Source: Alphaproteobacteria bacterium
Lineage (GTDB): Bacteria; Pseudomonadota; Alphaproteobacteria; Sphingomonadales; Emcibacteraceae
Length of the DNA: 64,000 nucleotides
Reading direction: 5' to 3'
NCBI GenBank assembly: GCA_030428615.1
Contig: JAUIDN010000019.1
Span: 1 to 64,000, forward strand
Positions 41,009 to 49,336 of this stretch are shown here, piece by piece (position 1 is the stretch's first letter; every line of letters begins with the position of its first letter). The notes below the pieces were generated by a model. The model saw only the letters and a list, made by a program, of their open reading frames with translations. It made no database searches and had not been told where the DNA came from. The translations under genes and the position numbers were made by a program.

Positions 41009-41470
41009 ATGGATGAATTTGACAAAAAAATATTAAAATGCCTGCAGGAAGACGCCACTATCTCGACCGCAGCACTTTCGGAAAAGGTTGGTCTATCAAC
41101 AACTCCATGTTGGCGGCGTGTTCAAATCCTTGAAGATAAGGGATTTATTGAAAAACGTGTTGCCATTGTGAACAAGAAAAAACTGAACCTTGGCCTTACA
41201 GTGATTGTCAATATCAAAACAAGTCAGCATTCAAAAGATTGGTTGGATAATTTTAAAAAGTCGATCATGCATATTCCCGAAGTTATAGAAGTTCTGCGGC
41301 TGAGCGGTGAAACAGACTATTCGCTGAAAATTCTTGTTCCTGATATCGAAGAATATGACCGCGTGTATCAGGAAATCATTTCTAAAATTGATGATCTTTA
41401 TGACGTCAGTTCCAGCTTTGTCATGGAGGAAATAAAGAGCACGACGAAATTACCACTAAATTACGTTTGA
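41009..41470 (+). CDS. Lrp/AsnC-family transcriptional regulator
   Basis: 153 residues: N-terminal winged HTH (MDEFDKKILKCLQEDATIST, then LSEKVGLSTTPCWRRVQILEDKGFI) and C-terminal RAM/ASNC domain binding amino-acid effectors (VIEVLRLSGETDYSLKILVPDI). Normal family length. Likely controls neighbouring amino-acid or hydroxyacid genes; no operator can be pinned down. Confidence 0.92.
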   Translation: MDEFDKKILKCLQEDATISTAALSEKVGLSTTPCWRRVQILEDKGFIEKRVAIVNKKKLNLGLTVIVNIKTSQHSKDWLDNFKKSIMHIPEVIEVLRLSGETDYSLKILVPDIEEYDRVYQEIISKIDDLYDVSSSFVMEEIKSTTKLPLNYV

Positions 41471-41604
41471 TGCCATTTTCATTTTGAATTTTTCTATATT
41501 AATGCAAATTTTAACTAATAAATATTGTTTTATTATGATATTATTTTAATTTAGAGACAATAAATTTAAATAAAGAAAAATACTTCTATCCCTGCTGTGT
41601 TAAT

Positions 41605-41641
41605 GTTTCCCTAAATTTGGTTTTAGTAAAATTAAGGAAAC
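41605..41641 (+). promoter_or_regulatory. Imperfect hairpin covering the ribosome site of the DUF6356 gene
   Basis: GTTTCCCTAAATTT (41605-41618) pairs with AAAATTAAGGAAAC (41628-41641) with a few mismatches. The 3' arm contains the Shine-Dalgarno AAGGAAA six bases before ATG 41647, so the structure could limit translation. It lies in an AT-rich leader; functional status is inference. Confidence 0.35.
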
Positions 41642-41646
41642 AGAAT

Positions 41647-41901
41647 ATGCGTATATCTTTTACAGAACATCCTGCCTCGGTCGGCGAAACTTATTTTGGA
41701 CACCTCTTTTCCGCACTTTCATTTTGTGGAAAAATGACCATCGCTCTCCTTGCCTGCCTTGTACACGCTTTTCTGCCTTTTCTGTTCGAAAAAACCGGGA
41801 GCCAGATGATAACGCGTTTAATGGACGATATGGTTCATAATCGCGACAAGCGCGCTGTCGCTGCAAACGAAGATATCGCAGAACAAACTGACGCCGCATA
41901 A
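41647..41901 (+). CDS. DUF6356-family small membrane protein
   Basis: 84 residues. HPASVGETYFGHLFSALSFCGKM leads into one hydrophobic helix (IALLACLVHAFLPFLF), then EKTGSQMITRLMDDMVHNR, a pattern I recall from the DUF6356 family of Alphaproteobacteria. Function unknown. Start ATG 41647 follows AAGGAAA; the longer frame from 41617 would include the leader hairpin. Monocistronic between Lrp and TetR genes. A short hairpin (GCTTCC/GGAAGC, 41941-41958) downstream has no T-tract. Confidence 0.7.
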   Translation: MRISFTEHPASVGETYFGHLFSALSFCGKMTIALLACLVHAFLPFLFEKTGSQMITRLMDDMVHNRDKRAVAANEDIAEQTDAA

Positions 41902-42084
41902 TTCACTATTTTATCCCGTTCAAAAGGGGACCTTTCAACGGCTTCCTTTTTTGGAAGCGCTAATTAACTGCATTCGTTTTCAATATTTTCATCTACATCT
42001 TTTATTTTTCCTCAACTCATCTATTATCTCTCTGCTTCCTTGTGAAAAGAGAAGAAGTTTGGGAAATTACTTGACGGGTTAAAA

Positions 42085-42723
42085 TTGAAAAACAGCAGCA
42101 ACCTTTTTGATGTGGATAAAAGTAACAATGACAAAAAACAGTTGTTCATTGATGCTGCTATATGCTCGCTCGCCAATCACGGGTACAAGGGAACGACGGT
42201 CCGTCAAATCGCCAAATATGCGGGTGTGACGCCGGGACTTCTTACCCATTATTACGAAGGCAAAGAAGTCCTTATTGCAGAAAGTTACAAATATCTGGCG
42301 AGGGAATTCCTTGATGATTTTCAGAAAAAAATAGATGCAGAGGAAAAAAATCCAATTAAATCGCTTCAGGTTTTCTTTCAAAACATTTTTGAACCAGACA
42401 ATCTGGGCTCAAAATTCCTTCGCGTCTGGCTCGCTTTCTGGACACTCACGCTAACGGAACCGGAACTCAGGCATGCCCATAAGCAAATCTACAATCAATA
42501 TATTATTTCAATTGAAGCCATGCTGAAGGAAGCATACCGCATTAGCGGTATTTCCGTAGAAGGCAGAAACATAAAGTCACTGGCTATCGGTATTTACGCG
42601 TTACTCGACGGTTTGTGGCTCGAATGCTGCTTGGATCCCGATAATTTCTCACAGCAAGACAATCTCGCAATTGTCTACGACTTTGTGGAAAGTACTACCG
42701 GGCTACAGATCGGGCCGGATTAA
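42085..42723 (+). CDS. BetI-like TetR-family transcriptional repressor
   Basis: 212 residues, TTG start (42085). TetR N-terminal HTH: FIDAAICSLANHGYKGTTVRQIAKYAGVTPGLLTHYYEGKEVL. The C-terminal BetI domain is recognisable by FLRVWLAFWTLTLTEPELR, a ligand-binding pattern of choline/betaine-type repressors. The nearby Rieske oxygenase and FAD oxidoreductase could be its targets; the palindrome at 44343-44358 is a candidate operator. The stop codons of this gene and the next, convergent gene share the palindrome TTAA. Confidence 0.85.
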   Translation: MKNSSNLFDVDKSNNDKKQLFIDAAICSLANHGYKGTTVRQIAKYAGVTPGLLTHYYEGKEVLIAESYKYLAREFLDDFQKKIDAEEKNPIKSLQVFFQNIFEPDNLGSKFLRVWLAFWTLTLTEPELRHAHKQIYNQYIISIEAMLKEAYRISGISVEGRNIKSLAIGIYALLDGLWLECCLDPDNFSQQDNLAIVYDFVESTTGLQIGPD

Positions 42724-44294
42724 TTATCCCTGATAATTTCGTGTGCCGAATTATGACCCGGCGCACCCGTCACACCGCCGCCAGGGTGCGTGCCGGATCC
42801 ACACATATAAAGCCGGGAAATCGGCGTCCGGTAATTTCCATACCCAAGTATTGGTCGAGCGCTGAACATCTGATCCAGACTTAAATGCCCGTGCATAATA
42901 TCGCCGTTTGTAAGCCCGAACTTATTTTCGAGATCAAGAGGGCTTAAAACCTGTTTTCCAACCACAAGATCCTTAAAACCGGGCGCATATGTTTCCACAA
43001 CATTGAGAATCGTTTCCGCCGCCGCATCGCGGTGCTTTTCCCAGTCAACTCTATAATCAAACTGTTGACAAAAAAGGCTCGCCACATGCTGCCCTTCCGG
43101 TGCCAGGCTATCATCAAGCGTTGATGGAATCAGCATCTCCACAATGGGTTCTTTTGACCAACCAAATTCCTTGGCATCTGAAAATGTTTTATCAAGATAT
43201 GCCATCGTCGGCGCCATCACGATACCTGCTGTCAAATGCCCATCGGTCGCCCGCTCCTGTTTTTCAAGGCAGGTAAATTTTGGCAGTTCTTTCAACGCCA
43301 CATTCATTCTGAATGTTCCGGAACCGCTTTTATAATGTTTGATACGGCGAGCGAACACTTCGGGTAGGTCTTCATCTCTGACCATTTTATCAAATAAAAG
43401 GCTCGGATTTAAGTTCGAAATAACATTCTTCGCCCTTACTTCCTCTCCGCTTTCCAATAAAACACCTACCGCTTTCCCGTCTTCAACAAGCACTTTGCTA
43501 ACCGGACTGCTCACACTGATTTCAACGCCCTTGGCCTCCGCGGATTTCGCCATTGCCTGGGTAATCGCCCCCATGCCGCCAACCGCATGACCCCAAAGCC
43601 CTTTTTTGCCGTTTACCTCACCAATTAGATGATGCATCAGAACATATGCCGATCCCGGTGTTTTGGTGTCGGAATAGTTACCCACAACGCCGTCAAACGC
43701 AAAGGCCGCTTTAACGAAATCATTTTCAAAATAATAATCCAGAAAGTCGGACGTACTTTTAGTAAATATATCCATTACAATGCGCTGGTCTTCAATTGAC
43801 AGTTTTCTCAAACGGTTACCGAACTTCGCCGCCTTAAAAATGTCACGTAGACCCCCACCCGCATTGGGCGGTGTTTCCAGAAGAAAATCACGCATGAGTT
43901 CAGCAACCATATCAACATCACGGTAATACCGGTCAAGATTTTCAGCGTCTTTTTTTGAAAATCTCGCAATTTCTGCTTTAACCTCTGCGCTCGTCATTGG
44001 AAACGCGATGAAATCTCCATTTGGATGGGGCCAGAAATTATTCATTTTACGCTCTAAAATCGTTAGGCCGTTCTTATGAAGTTCAAGATCTTTTATGACC
44101 TTCGGATTAAGCAGGCTGACTGTGTAGGAAGCAACAGAATTGCGAAACCCAGGGTGAAATTCTTCTGTCACCGCAGCACCGCCAACAATATCTCGACGCT
44201 CAAGGACACGAACCTTCATGCCCGCCATCGCCAGATAATTTGCGCAGACCAGGCCATTGTGCCCGCCGCCGATAATTACTGCATCAAGTGTCAT
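42720..44294 (-). CDS. FAD-dependent oxidoreductase, phytoene-desaturase/PYROXD2-like
   Basis: 524 residues. N-terminal FAD Rossmann motif DAVIIGGGHNGLVCANYLA followed by KVRVLERRDIVGGAAVTEE. Long middle part typical of the CrtI/PYROXD2 amine-oxidase-like superfamily (SYTVSLLNPKVIKDLELHK) and a C-terminal FAD motif LYMCGSGTHPGGGVTGAPGH. This family includes carotenoid desaturases and less-defined dehydrogenases; no phytoene synthase or other carotenoid gene is nearby, so a carotenoid role is doubtful. Divergent from the Rieske oxygenase across a palindromic site, suggesting shared control. Confidence 0.83.
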   Translation of the reverse strand: MTLDAVIIGGGHNGLVCANYLAMAGMKVRVLERRDIVGGAAVTEEFHPGFRNSVASYTVSLLNPKVIKDLELHKNGLTILERKMNNFWPHPNGDFIAFPMTSAEVKAEIARFSKKDAENLDRYYRDVDMVAELMRDFLLETPPNAGGGLRDIFKAAKFGNRLRKLSIEDQRIVMDIFTKSTSDFLDYYFENDFVKAAFAFDGVVGNYSDTKTPGSAYVLMHHLIGEVNGKKGLWGHAVGGMGAITQAMAKSAEAKGVEISVSSPVSKVLVEDGKAVGVLLESGEEVRAKNVISNLNPSLLFDKMVRDEDLPEVFARRIKHYKSGSGTFRMNVALKELPKFTCLEKQERATDGHLTAGIVMAPTMAYLDKTFSDAKEFGWSKEPIVEMLIPSTLDDSLAPEGQHVASLFCQQFDYRVDWEKHRDAAAETILNVVETYAPGFKDLVVGKQVLSPLDLENKFGLTNGDIMHGHLSLDQMFSARPILGYGNYRTPISRLYMCGSGTHPGGGVTGAPGHNSAHEIIRDN

Positions 44295-44342
44295 AAGAAT
44301 TCCTAACTAATATTAATTGCATAAAATAAATTTGAGCTTATA

Positions 44343-44358
44343 TTGTACAAGCGTACAA
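44343..44358. promoter_or_regulatory. Palindromic operator TTGTAC-AAGC-GTACAA
   Basis: Perfect 6-bp arms around 4 bases in the 88-base divergent region between the CrtI-like gene (44294) and the Rieske gene (44383). TetR-family operators have this form; the BetI-like regulator 1.6 kb away is the likeliest binder. Inference from position. Confidence 0.55.
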
Positions 44359-44382
44359 CTTTGTCAACAAGGAATAGAAGAT

Positions 44383-45579
44383 ATGAGTTCGGATATATCA
44401 ATTTCAGAGCTTGTCGCCAATTATAAAAAAGGATACTCGCTGGATCAACAATTTTACAAAGATCCCGAAATTTATAAAAAAGAAATCGAAAATATTTTCC
44501 TGCATCACTGGATTTTGGCGGGCCATAGTTCGCAGATTCCTGAAACTGGTGATTTCTTTCTATTCGAATTTGACAGCGAAAACATCATTATAACACGAAC
44601 AAAAACCGGTGACATTAGAGCGCACCTTAATGTCTGTCGGCACCGGGGTTCACGGGTCTGCCTTGAAAAGAAAGGCACCACCAAAGCCTTTACATGCCCT
44701 TATCACGCATGGAGCTATGATCTCTCCGGTGACCTGATCGCCGCACGTATCATGAATGAGACTTTTGACAAATCGGAGAATGGCCTTCATCAGGCACATG
44801 TGGCGCTCGTCGGCGGGTTGATTTTCATAAGTCTTTCGGAAAAACCCCCGTCGCTGGAAGAAATGAAGAAAGACCTTGCCGATGTTTTCGATCAATTTGG
44901 GTTCGACCACATGAAGCTGATCAAGCAAAAATCTTACCCTATCAGATCAAATTGGAAACTCGCCGTCGAAAATTATCAAGAATGCTACCATTGTGCGCCA
45001 TCTCACCAGGAATTTGCGAAAATCCATGCAATGGCCATGACACCGGAAAAATTCGCCGCGCGAAAGCAAGATTATTTAAAAAACGCAAGCAGTGACATCC
45101 GATTAAAGCCGTCATCATACTATTTCGATCAGGCCATAAAAGGTCAGGAAGGATATCAGTATGACAGAAACCCCCTCGTCACAGGGAAGGTAAGCGGAAG
45201 CCTAAACGGTGGTCCCGTTGCACCACTTCTTGGAAAAATTAAAGATTATGACGGCGCCGCTTCGGAATTTATGGTGGGTCCGGTAACATTCTTCCTGATT
45301 TATAATGATCACATGATCGGGTATCGTTTCCTGCCATTATCATTGGATGAATGTGTATGCGACGTTTTCTGGTTTGTCCATGAAGATGCGCAGGAAAATA
45401 AAGATTACGTTTTAGATAATTTAACATGGTTATGGGATGTGACAACGCAAGCCGACGAAGAAATTATTGTCAACAACCAAAAGGGGGTGGATTCGCATTT
45501 TTACCAGCCTGGAAAATTATCTGAAATGGAATTTTTCCAGCAACATTTTTTGAATTGGTATTTGGATAAAATTGCCTGA
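44383..45579 (+). CDS. Rieske aromatic-ring/quaternary-amine oxygenase alpha subunit
   Basis: 398 residues from ATG 44383 (AAGGA upstream); the longer frame lies over the operator. Rieske 2Fe-2S: CRHRG (Cys85, His87) and TCPYHAW (Cys105, His108). Mononuclear iron: ENYQECYHCAPSHQEF with the Glu/His and two His residues of the catalytic domain. Similar enzymes include GbcA and CntA, which demethylate glycine betaine or carnitine, and ring-hydroxylating dioxygenases. The BetI-like regulator favours a quaternary-amine substrate, but no reductase gene is adjacent, so electron supply must come from elsewhere. Confidence 0.88.
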   Translation: MSSDISISELVANYKKGYSLDQQFYKDPEIYKKEIENIFLHHWILAGHSSQIPETGDFFLFEFDSENIIITRTKTGDIRAHLNVCRHRGSRVCLEKKGTTKAFTCPYHAWSYDLSGDLIAARIMNETFDKSENGLHQAHVALVGGLIFISLSEKPPSLEEMKKDLADVFDQFGFDHMKLIKQKSYPIRSNWKLAVENYQECYHCAPSHQEFAKIHAMAMTPEKFAARKQDYLKNASSDIRLKPSSYYFDQAIKGQEGYQYDRNPLVTGKVSGSLNGGPVAPLLGKIKDYDGAASEFMVGPVTFFLIYNDHMIGYRFLPLSLDECVCDVFWFVHEDAQENKDYVLDNLTWLWDVTTQADEEIIVNNQKGVDSHFYQPGKLSEMEFFQQHFLNWYLDKIA

Positions 45580-45587
45580 AATAAGTA

Positions 45588-45989
45588 TCAGATATCCGAC
45601 ACGATGTTTTTTAGATCCGGATATAGTTCCTGAAAAAGATCACTGTCGCGCTGCTCGTTTGGATGATCCGGGTCTGCCACCATTAATTTCAATGCATTAA
45701 GCGCTTTGAGCACCACTTCTGCTTCCGGTTTCTGATCGAATTCCCCGGAAAATACCTTGCGAAGCCACTTGCATATTCTTGTGACACGCGGCCATCCAAA
45801 GGTCGATGCTTCCGTCTCAATATTGTAAGCCATTTCAGCGGCCATTTCCCGATCATTCTGAATTATGACCTTCTCAAGATCCGAAACTCTCTTATTTAGC
45901 GTGGAAACAAATTCAATTGCGGCCCCCTGCACCGCCACATTCGCCCGGGCGATCATTTCATCTCTCTGTTTTTTTTGGTCTTCATCCAT
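45588..45989 (-). CDS. HPt-like protein lacking the phospho-accepting histidine
   Basis: 133 residues, all-helical. The segment MAYNIETEASTFGWPRVTRICKWL resembles the HPt pattern 'HxIxGxxxTFGxPxxTxIxxxL' of alphaproteobacterial phosphotransfer partners, but the His is replaced (AYN in place of AHx). Fourteen bases downstream of a stand-alone response-regulator gene, so the two probably form an operon. It may be a phosphorylation-insensitive binding partner or have diverged. Similarity is from memory of such pairs and not proven. Confidence 0.5.
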   Translation of the reverse strand: MDEDQKKQRDEMIARANVAVQGAAIEFVSTLNKRVSDLEKVIIQNDREMAAEMAYNIETEASTFGWPRVTRICKWLRKVFSGEFDQKPEAEVVLKALNALKLMVADPDHPNEQRDSDLFQELYPDLKNIVSDI

Positions 45990-46003
45990 TTCAGGTCCAA
46001 CTA

Positions 46004-46522
46004 TTATTTATTATTTTTAACCGCTGAGCGACGGCGGTCTTTTTCACCATCCCAATCAGAGATGCTATCTTTGCGTCGGCGACGGTTTGGCCCGACAAAT
46101 TCTTCCACTTCAATAAAATCTCGTTTGTTATTCACGGCATTATCAAGCTTTTGCAAAACCTGCTCTGGTGAAAATGGCTTGCTTATAATTTCCGTAACAC
46201 CCGCGTCCCGGGCCATAATAATGGTTTTTCTATCCGTCATCCCGGTATCCAGAATAATGGGAACATCAGGACTGTTTTTACTGCTACGGTTTGTTCTGAT
46301 CTTTTTTATGAATTCCAAGCCCGACCGGTCTTCCATCATGAAATCAACAAAAATGCAATCTATCTCAGAATTATAATACTGCTTTTCCGCCTCCTCGAGT
46401 GTCTCACATACGATTATTTTCCCAACACCAAACGCTTCAAGGATCGAAAAAAGCGTTCTCGCGATAAACAGATTGCTGTCCGCGATCAGGATCTTCAGGT
46501 CTTTAATTTCAATCTTGTCCAT
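46004..46522 (-). CDS. Response regulator receiver-domain protein
   Basis: 172 residues from ATG 46522; a longer frame would overlap the divergent promoter region. Receiver domain: acidic pair region (ILIADSN), phospho-acceptor Asp60 (CIFVDFMMEDRSG), and the conserved Lys115 (IISKPFSP). C-terminal tail with GPNRRRRK and DRRRS, as in stand-alone regulators of Rhodospirillales. No DNA-binding domain, so it acts by protein interaction. The HPt-like gene follows after 14 bases. Confidence 0.83.
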   Translation of the reverse strand: MDKIEIKDLKILIADSNLFIARTLFSILEAFGVGKIIVCETLEEAEKQYYNSEIDCIFVDFMMEDRSGLEFIKKIRTNRSSKNSPDVPIILDTGMTDRKTIIMARDAGVTEIISKPFSPEQVLQKLDNAVNNKRDFIEVEEFVGPNRRRRKDSISDWDGEKDRRRSAVKNNK

Positions 46523-46637
46523 TAAATGGATTGTCCGTTTTTTATTATTTGTGAAACTAACCAATGAACCAATTTTACTGACAAAGTATAAATAGAAGGT
46601 TACAAAATATGCAATTTGTTTTTCGGATTGGTAAATC

Positions 46638-47933
46638 ATGCTTTATAAAGACATACCCTACTGGCAGCTCAATATTGAAAAGCCGGAAATTTCAATTGAT
46701 GTGACGCCACGCGAAGGTGATGTTATCATTATTGGTGCCGGTTTTACCGGCCTTGCAACCGCTCTGCACCTTTTGAGGGCCGGAAAGTCGGTCATTCTGT
46801 TTGACGCTATGATGCTTGGTGATGGTGCCAGTGGCAAAAATGGAGGGATGGTAGGCCCCAGTTTGCACAAGCTTGGGCTTGATGGTTTAACGGCCAAATA
46901 CGGTAAAGATAAAGCGATTGACATCCTTCAGGAAGGTATGAACGCGATAAAATATTTTCAGTCCTTTATCGCGGACGAAAATATCGACTGCGATCTTGTC
47001 ATGAGCGGTCGGCTACGTGGTATTATCGGCAAAAAGTCGCTCGAAAATGTGATCAGAGATAGTGAAAACCTTATGGAGCTTGATGGATTTGGCTTTGATG
47101 TGGTCGACGGGGAAAATATCCACAATGAAATCGGGTCTGACCTTTATGATGGCGGCGTTATATATCATCAGGATGGCGGCCTGCATCCACAAAAACTTCT
47201 TTTCGCTTTGGCGGCGAAAATACTGCAGTTGGGCGGGCAAATATATCAGGAAACAAGGGTCGGCCAAATCAGCCGGACACAAACAGGATTTGAAGTAAGC
47301 ACAGATAAGGGTGCGTTTCGCGCAGGTGATATCGTTATTGCCAGCAACGGGTACACAAAACGATTTGCAAATCACAACCTGTCGTTCTTTTATAAGCGGC
47401 TGCTTCCGATCACTTCTGCCATGATCGCGACCGAGGAATTGGGAAAAGACACAATTGATCGAATGTTTCCCAAAAAACGTATGCACGGGGGCAATCACCG
47501 GCTTGTGCAATATTATCGCGCCAGCCCGGATCACAAACGGGTTCTTTTTGGTGCCCGCGGCACTGATGCAAATGACCGATCCCTGCAAAATGGTCTGATG
47601 CTTAAAAAACATCTCTGTAAAATTTTTCCGGAACTGGAAAACGTGAATATTGAGTATTCATGGTCCGGCAAAGTTGCTTATACCTTTGATCACACCCCCC
47701 ATCTGGGAAAACAGGATGGTATATATTACGCAATAGGTTATTGTGGCTCCGGTGTCACCAGGTCGATATATCTTGCCAGACAACTTTCACGCAAAATACT
47801 GGGCCTGGGTGACCATCATACTTCATTTGATGATTTGCCCTTTGAAACCAAGCCATTTTATACAGGCACACCCTGGTTTATGCCTACAGTATTAAAATGG
47901 CATAGTTTTCTTGATCATATAAACGGAAATTAA
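46638..47933 (+). CDS. DAO-type FAD oxidoreductase (PuuB-like)
   Basis: 431 residues. N-terminal FAD motif VIIIGAGFTGLATALHLLRAGKSVILFDA followed by LGDGASGKNGGMVGP, and the C-terminal KVAYTFDHTPHLGKQ plus GSGVTRSIYLARQLS. D-amino-acid-oxidase superfamily; PuuB-like enzymes oxidise gamma-glutamylputrescine. A second family member lies at 51373-52668 and an omega-transaminase follows, suggesting an amine degradation route. The start is divergent from the response-regulator gene by about 115 bases. Confidence 0.86.
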   Translation: MLYKDIPYWQLNIEKPEISIDVTPREGDVIIIGAGFTGLATALHLLRAGKSVILFDAMMLGDGASGKNGGMVGPSLHKLGLDGLTAKYGKDKAIDILQEGMNAIKYFQSFIADENIDCDLVMSGRLRGIIGKKSLENVIRDSENLMELDGFGFDVVDGENIHNEIGSDLYDGGVIYHQDGGLHPQKLLFALAAKILQLGGQIYQETRVGQISRTQTGFEVSTDKGAFRAGDIVIASNGYTKRFANHNLSFFYKRLLPITSAMIATEELGKDTIDRMFPKKRMHGGNHRLVQYYRASPDHKRVLFGARGTDANDRSLQNGLMLKKHLCKIFPELENVNIEYSWSGKVAYTFDHTPHLGKQDGIYYAIGYCGSGVTRSIYLARQLSRKILGLGDHHTSFDDLPFETKPFYTGTPWFMPTVLKWHSFLDHINGN

Positions 47934-48008
47934 GTTTAACCGATTGATCATCTGTTCGTCATGGGTATATACTTTTGACAGCTCTATAACGCATAAAAAG
48001 GGGAAGAT

Positions 48009-49322
48009 ATGACTGCCAATATGCAAAGCCTGGAATCCTATTGGATGCCATTTACGGCCAATCGCGCTTTTAAGAAAAATCCACGACTTTTTGCTTCCGC
48101 ACAAGGCATGTATTATGAAACCACGGAAGGAAAAAAAGTCCTTGATGGCGTGGCCGGTCTATGGTGTGTGAACGCCGGACATGGCCAAAAGAAAATAAAC
48201 GATGCCATCAAATTCCAGGTCGATCAAATGACCTATTCGCCGGCTTTTCAGGGCGGGCATCTCGGTGCATTCGAATTCGCCGAACGGCTGTCCGAAATGT
48301 TTGGCAGTGATCTTAATCATGTCTTCTTCACAAATTCCGGGTCTGAATCTGCGGACACCTCATTGAAAATTGCCCGCGCTTATTTCAAAGCCCGCGGCAA
48401 TCCGGAAAAAGTAAAGCTGATTGGACGTGATAAGGGCTACCACGGAGTGAATTTTGGCGGACTTTCCGTTGGCGGCATTCCCACAGCACGTAAAGTATAT
48501 GGTCCGTTTCTTCCCGAAGTTGATCATCTGCCACATACGCATAATGTTGAAGGAAACCTGTTTTCAAAAGGCCAACCCGAAAATGGTGCGGAACTGGCGG
48601 ACAGACTTCTTGAGATCATTGACCTTCATGGTGCGGATACCATTGCAGCGGTGATCGTTGAACCTATGGCCGGATCTGCCGGCGTCGTCGTGCCGCCAAA
48701 AGGATACCTTGAGCGCCTTCGGAAAATCACCAAAGAAAACGATATCCTGCTTATTTTTGATGAGGTAATCACAGCGTTCGGGCGCACTGGCGATGTGTCA
48801 ACTGCATCCCTGCTTGGAATTGAGCCCGATATGATCAACACAGCCAAAGGACTGACCAACGGCGCGGTGCCCATGGGGGCCGTGCTGTTGAACGATGAAA
48901 TCCATGATACAATTATGCAGGGACCCCCGGATGTGATTGAGCTGTTTCATGGGTATACATATTCCGGGCATCCGCTCGCCTGTGCAGCGGGCATTGCGAC
49001 GATGGATGTATACGAGGAGCAAAATTTATTTGAACGGGCCGCTTCCCTGACGCCAATTTTTGAAAAAGCCGTCCACAGCCTTTCGCGGCATGATATTGTA
49101 CGTGATATCAGAAATTTCGGGATTGTTGCCGCAATTGATCTTGTCCCCCGCGAAGGGGCGCCAACAGCCCGGGCATTTGAAGCGTACCTAAAAGCATTTG
49201 AAAAAGGCGTGCTGATCCGGACAACAGGTGACATCATTGCTCTTTCACCACCATTGATCGTCGATGAAAAACAAATCGAAACAATAATCGATACACTGGA
49301 TGATATACTCGCCACAGTGTAG
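48009..49322 (+). CDS. Class III aminotransferase, beta-alanine/omega-amino acid:pyruvate type
   Basis: 437 residues. PLP-dependent fold type I: FFTNSGSESADTSLKIARAY, the catalytic Lys near residue 280 in NTAKGLTNGAVPMGAV, and Asp in LIFDEVITAFGRTG. The sequence DGVAGLWCVNAGHG matches the omega-amino acid:pyruvate transaminase group. Ribosome site AGGGGA about 8 bases before ATG. Fits with the neighbouring DAO enzymes in amine catabolism. Confidence 0.92.
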   Translation: MTANMQSLESYWMPFTANRAFKKNPRLFASAQGMYYETTEGKKVLDGVAGLWCVNAGHGQKKINDAIKFQVDQMTYSPAFQGGHLGAFEFAERLSEMFGSDLNHVFFTNSGSESADTSLKIARAYFKARGNPEKVKLIGRDKGYHGVNFGGLSVGGIPTARKVYGPFLPEVDHLPHTHNVEGNLFSKGQPENGAELADRLLEIIDLHGADTIAAVIVEPMAGSAGVVVPPKGYLERLRKITKENDILLIFDEVITAFGRTGDVSTASLLGIEPDMINTAKGLTNGAVPMGAVLLNDEIHDTIMQGPPDVIELFHGYTYSGHPLACAAGIATMDVYEEQNLFERAASLTPIFEKAVHSLSRHDIVRDIRNFGIVAAIDLVPREGAPTARAFEAYLKAFEKGVLIRTTGDIIALSPPLIVDEKQIETIIDTLDDILATV

Positions 49323-49336
49323 GGAGGAACCGGCAG

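Noticed and set aside
42720-44294. Carotenoid (CrtI) biosynthesis gene
   Set aside because: No phytoene synthase or other carotenoid genes nearby; the closest pattern is the broader PYROXD2-like group.
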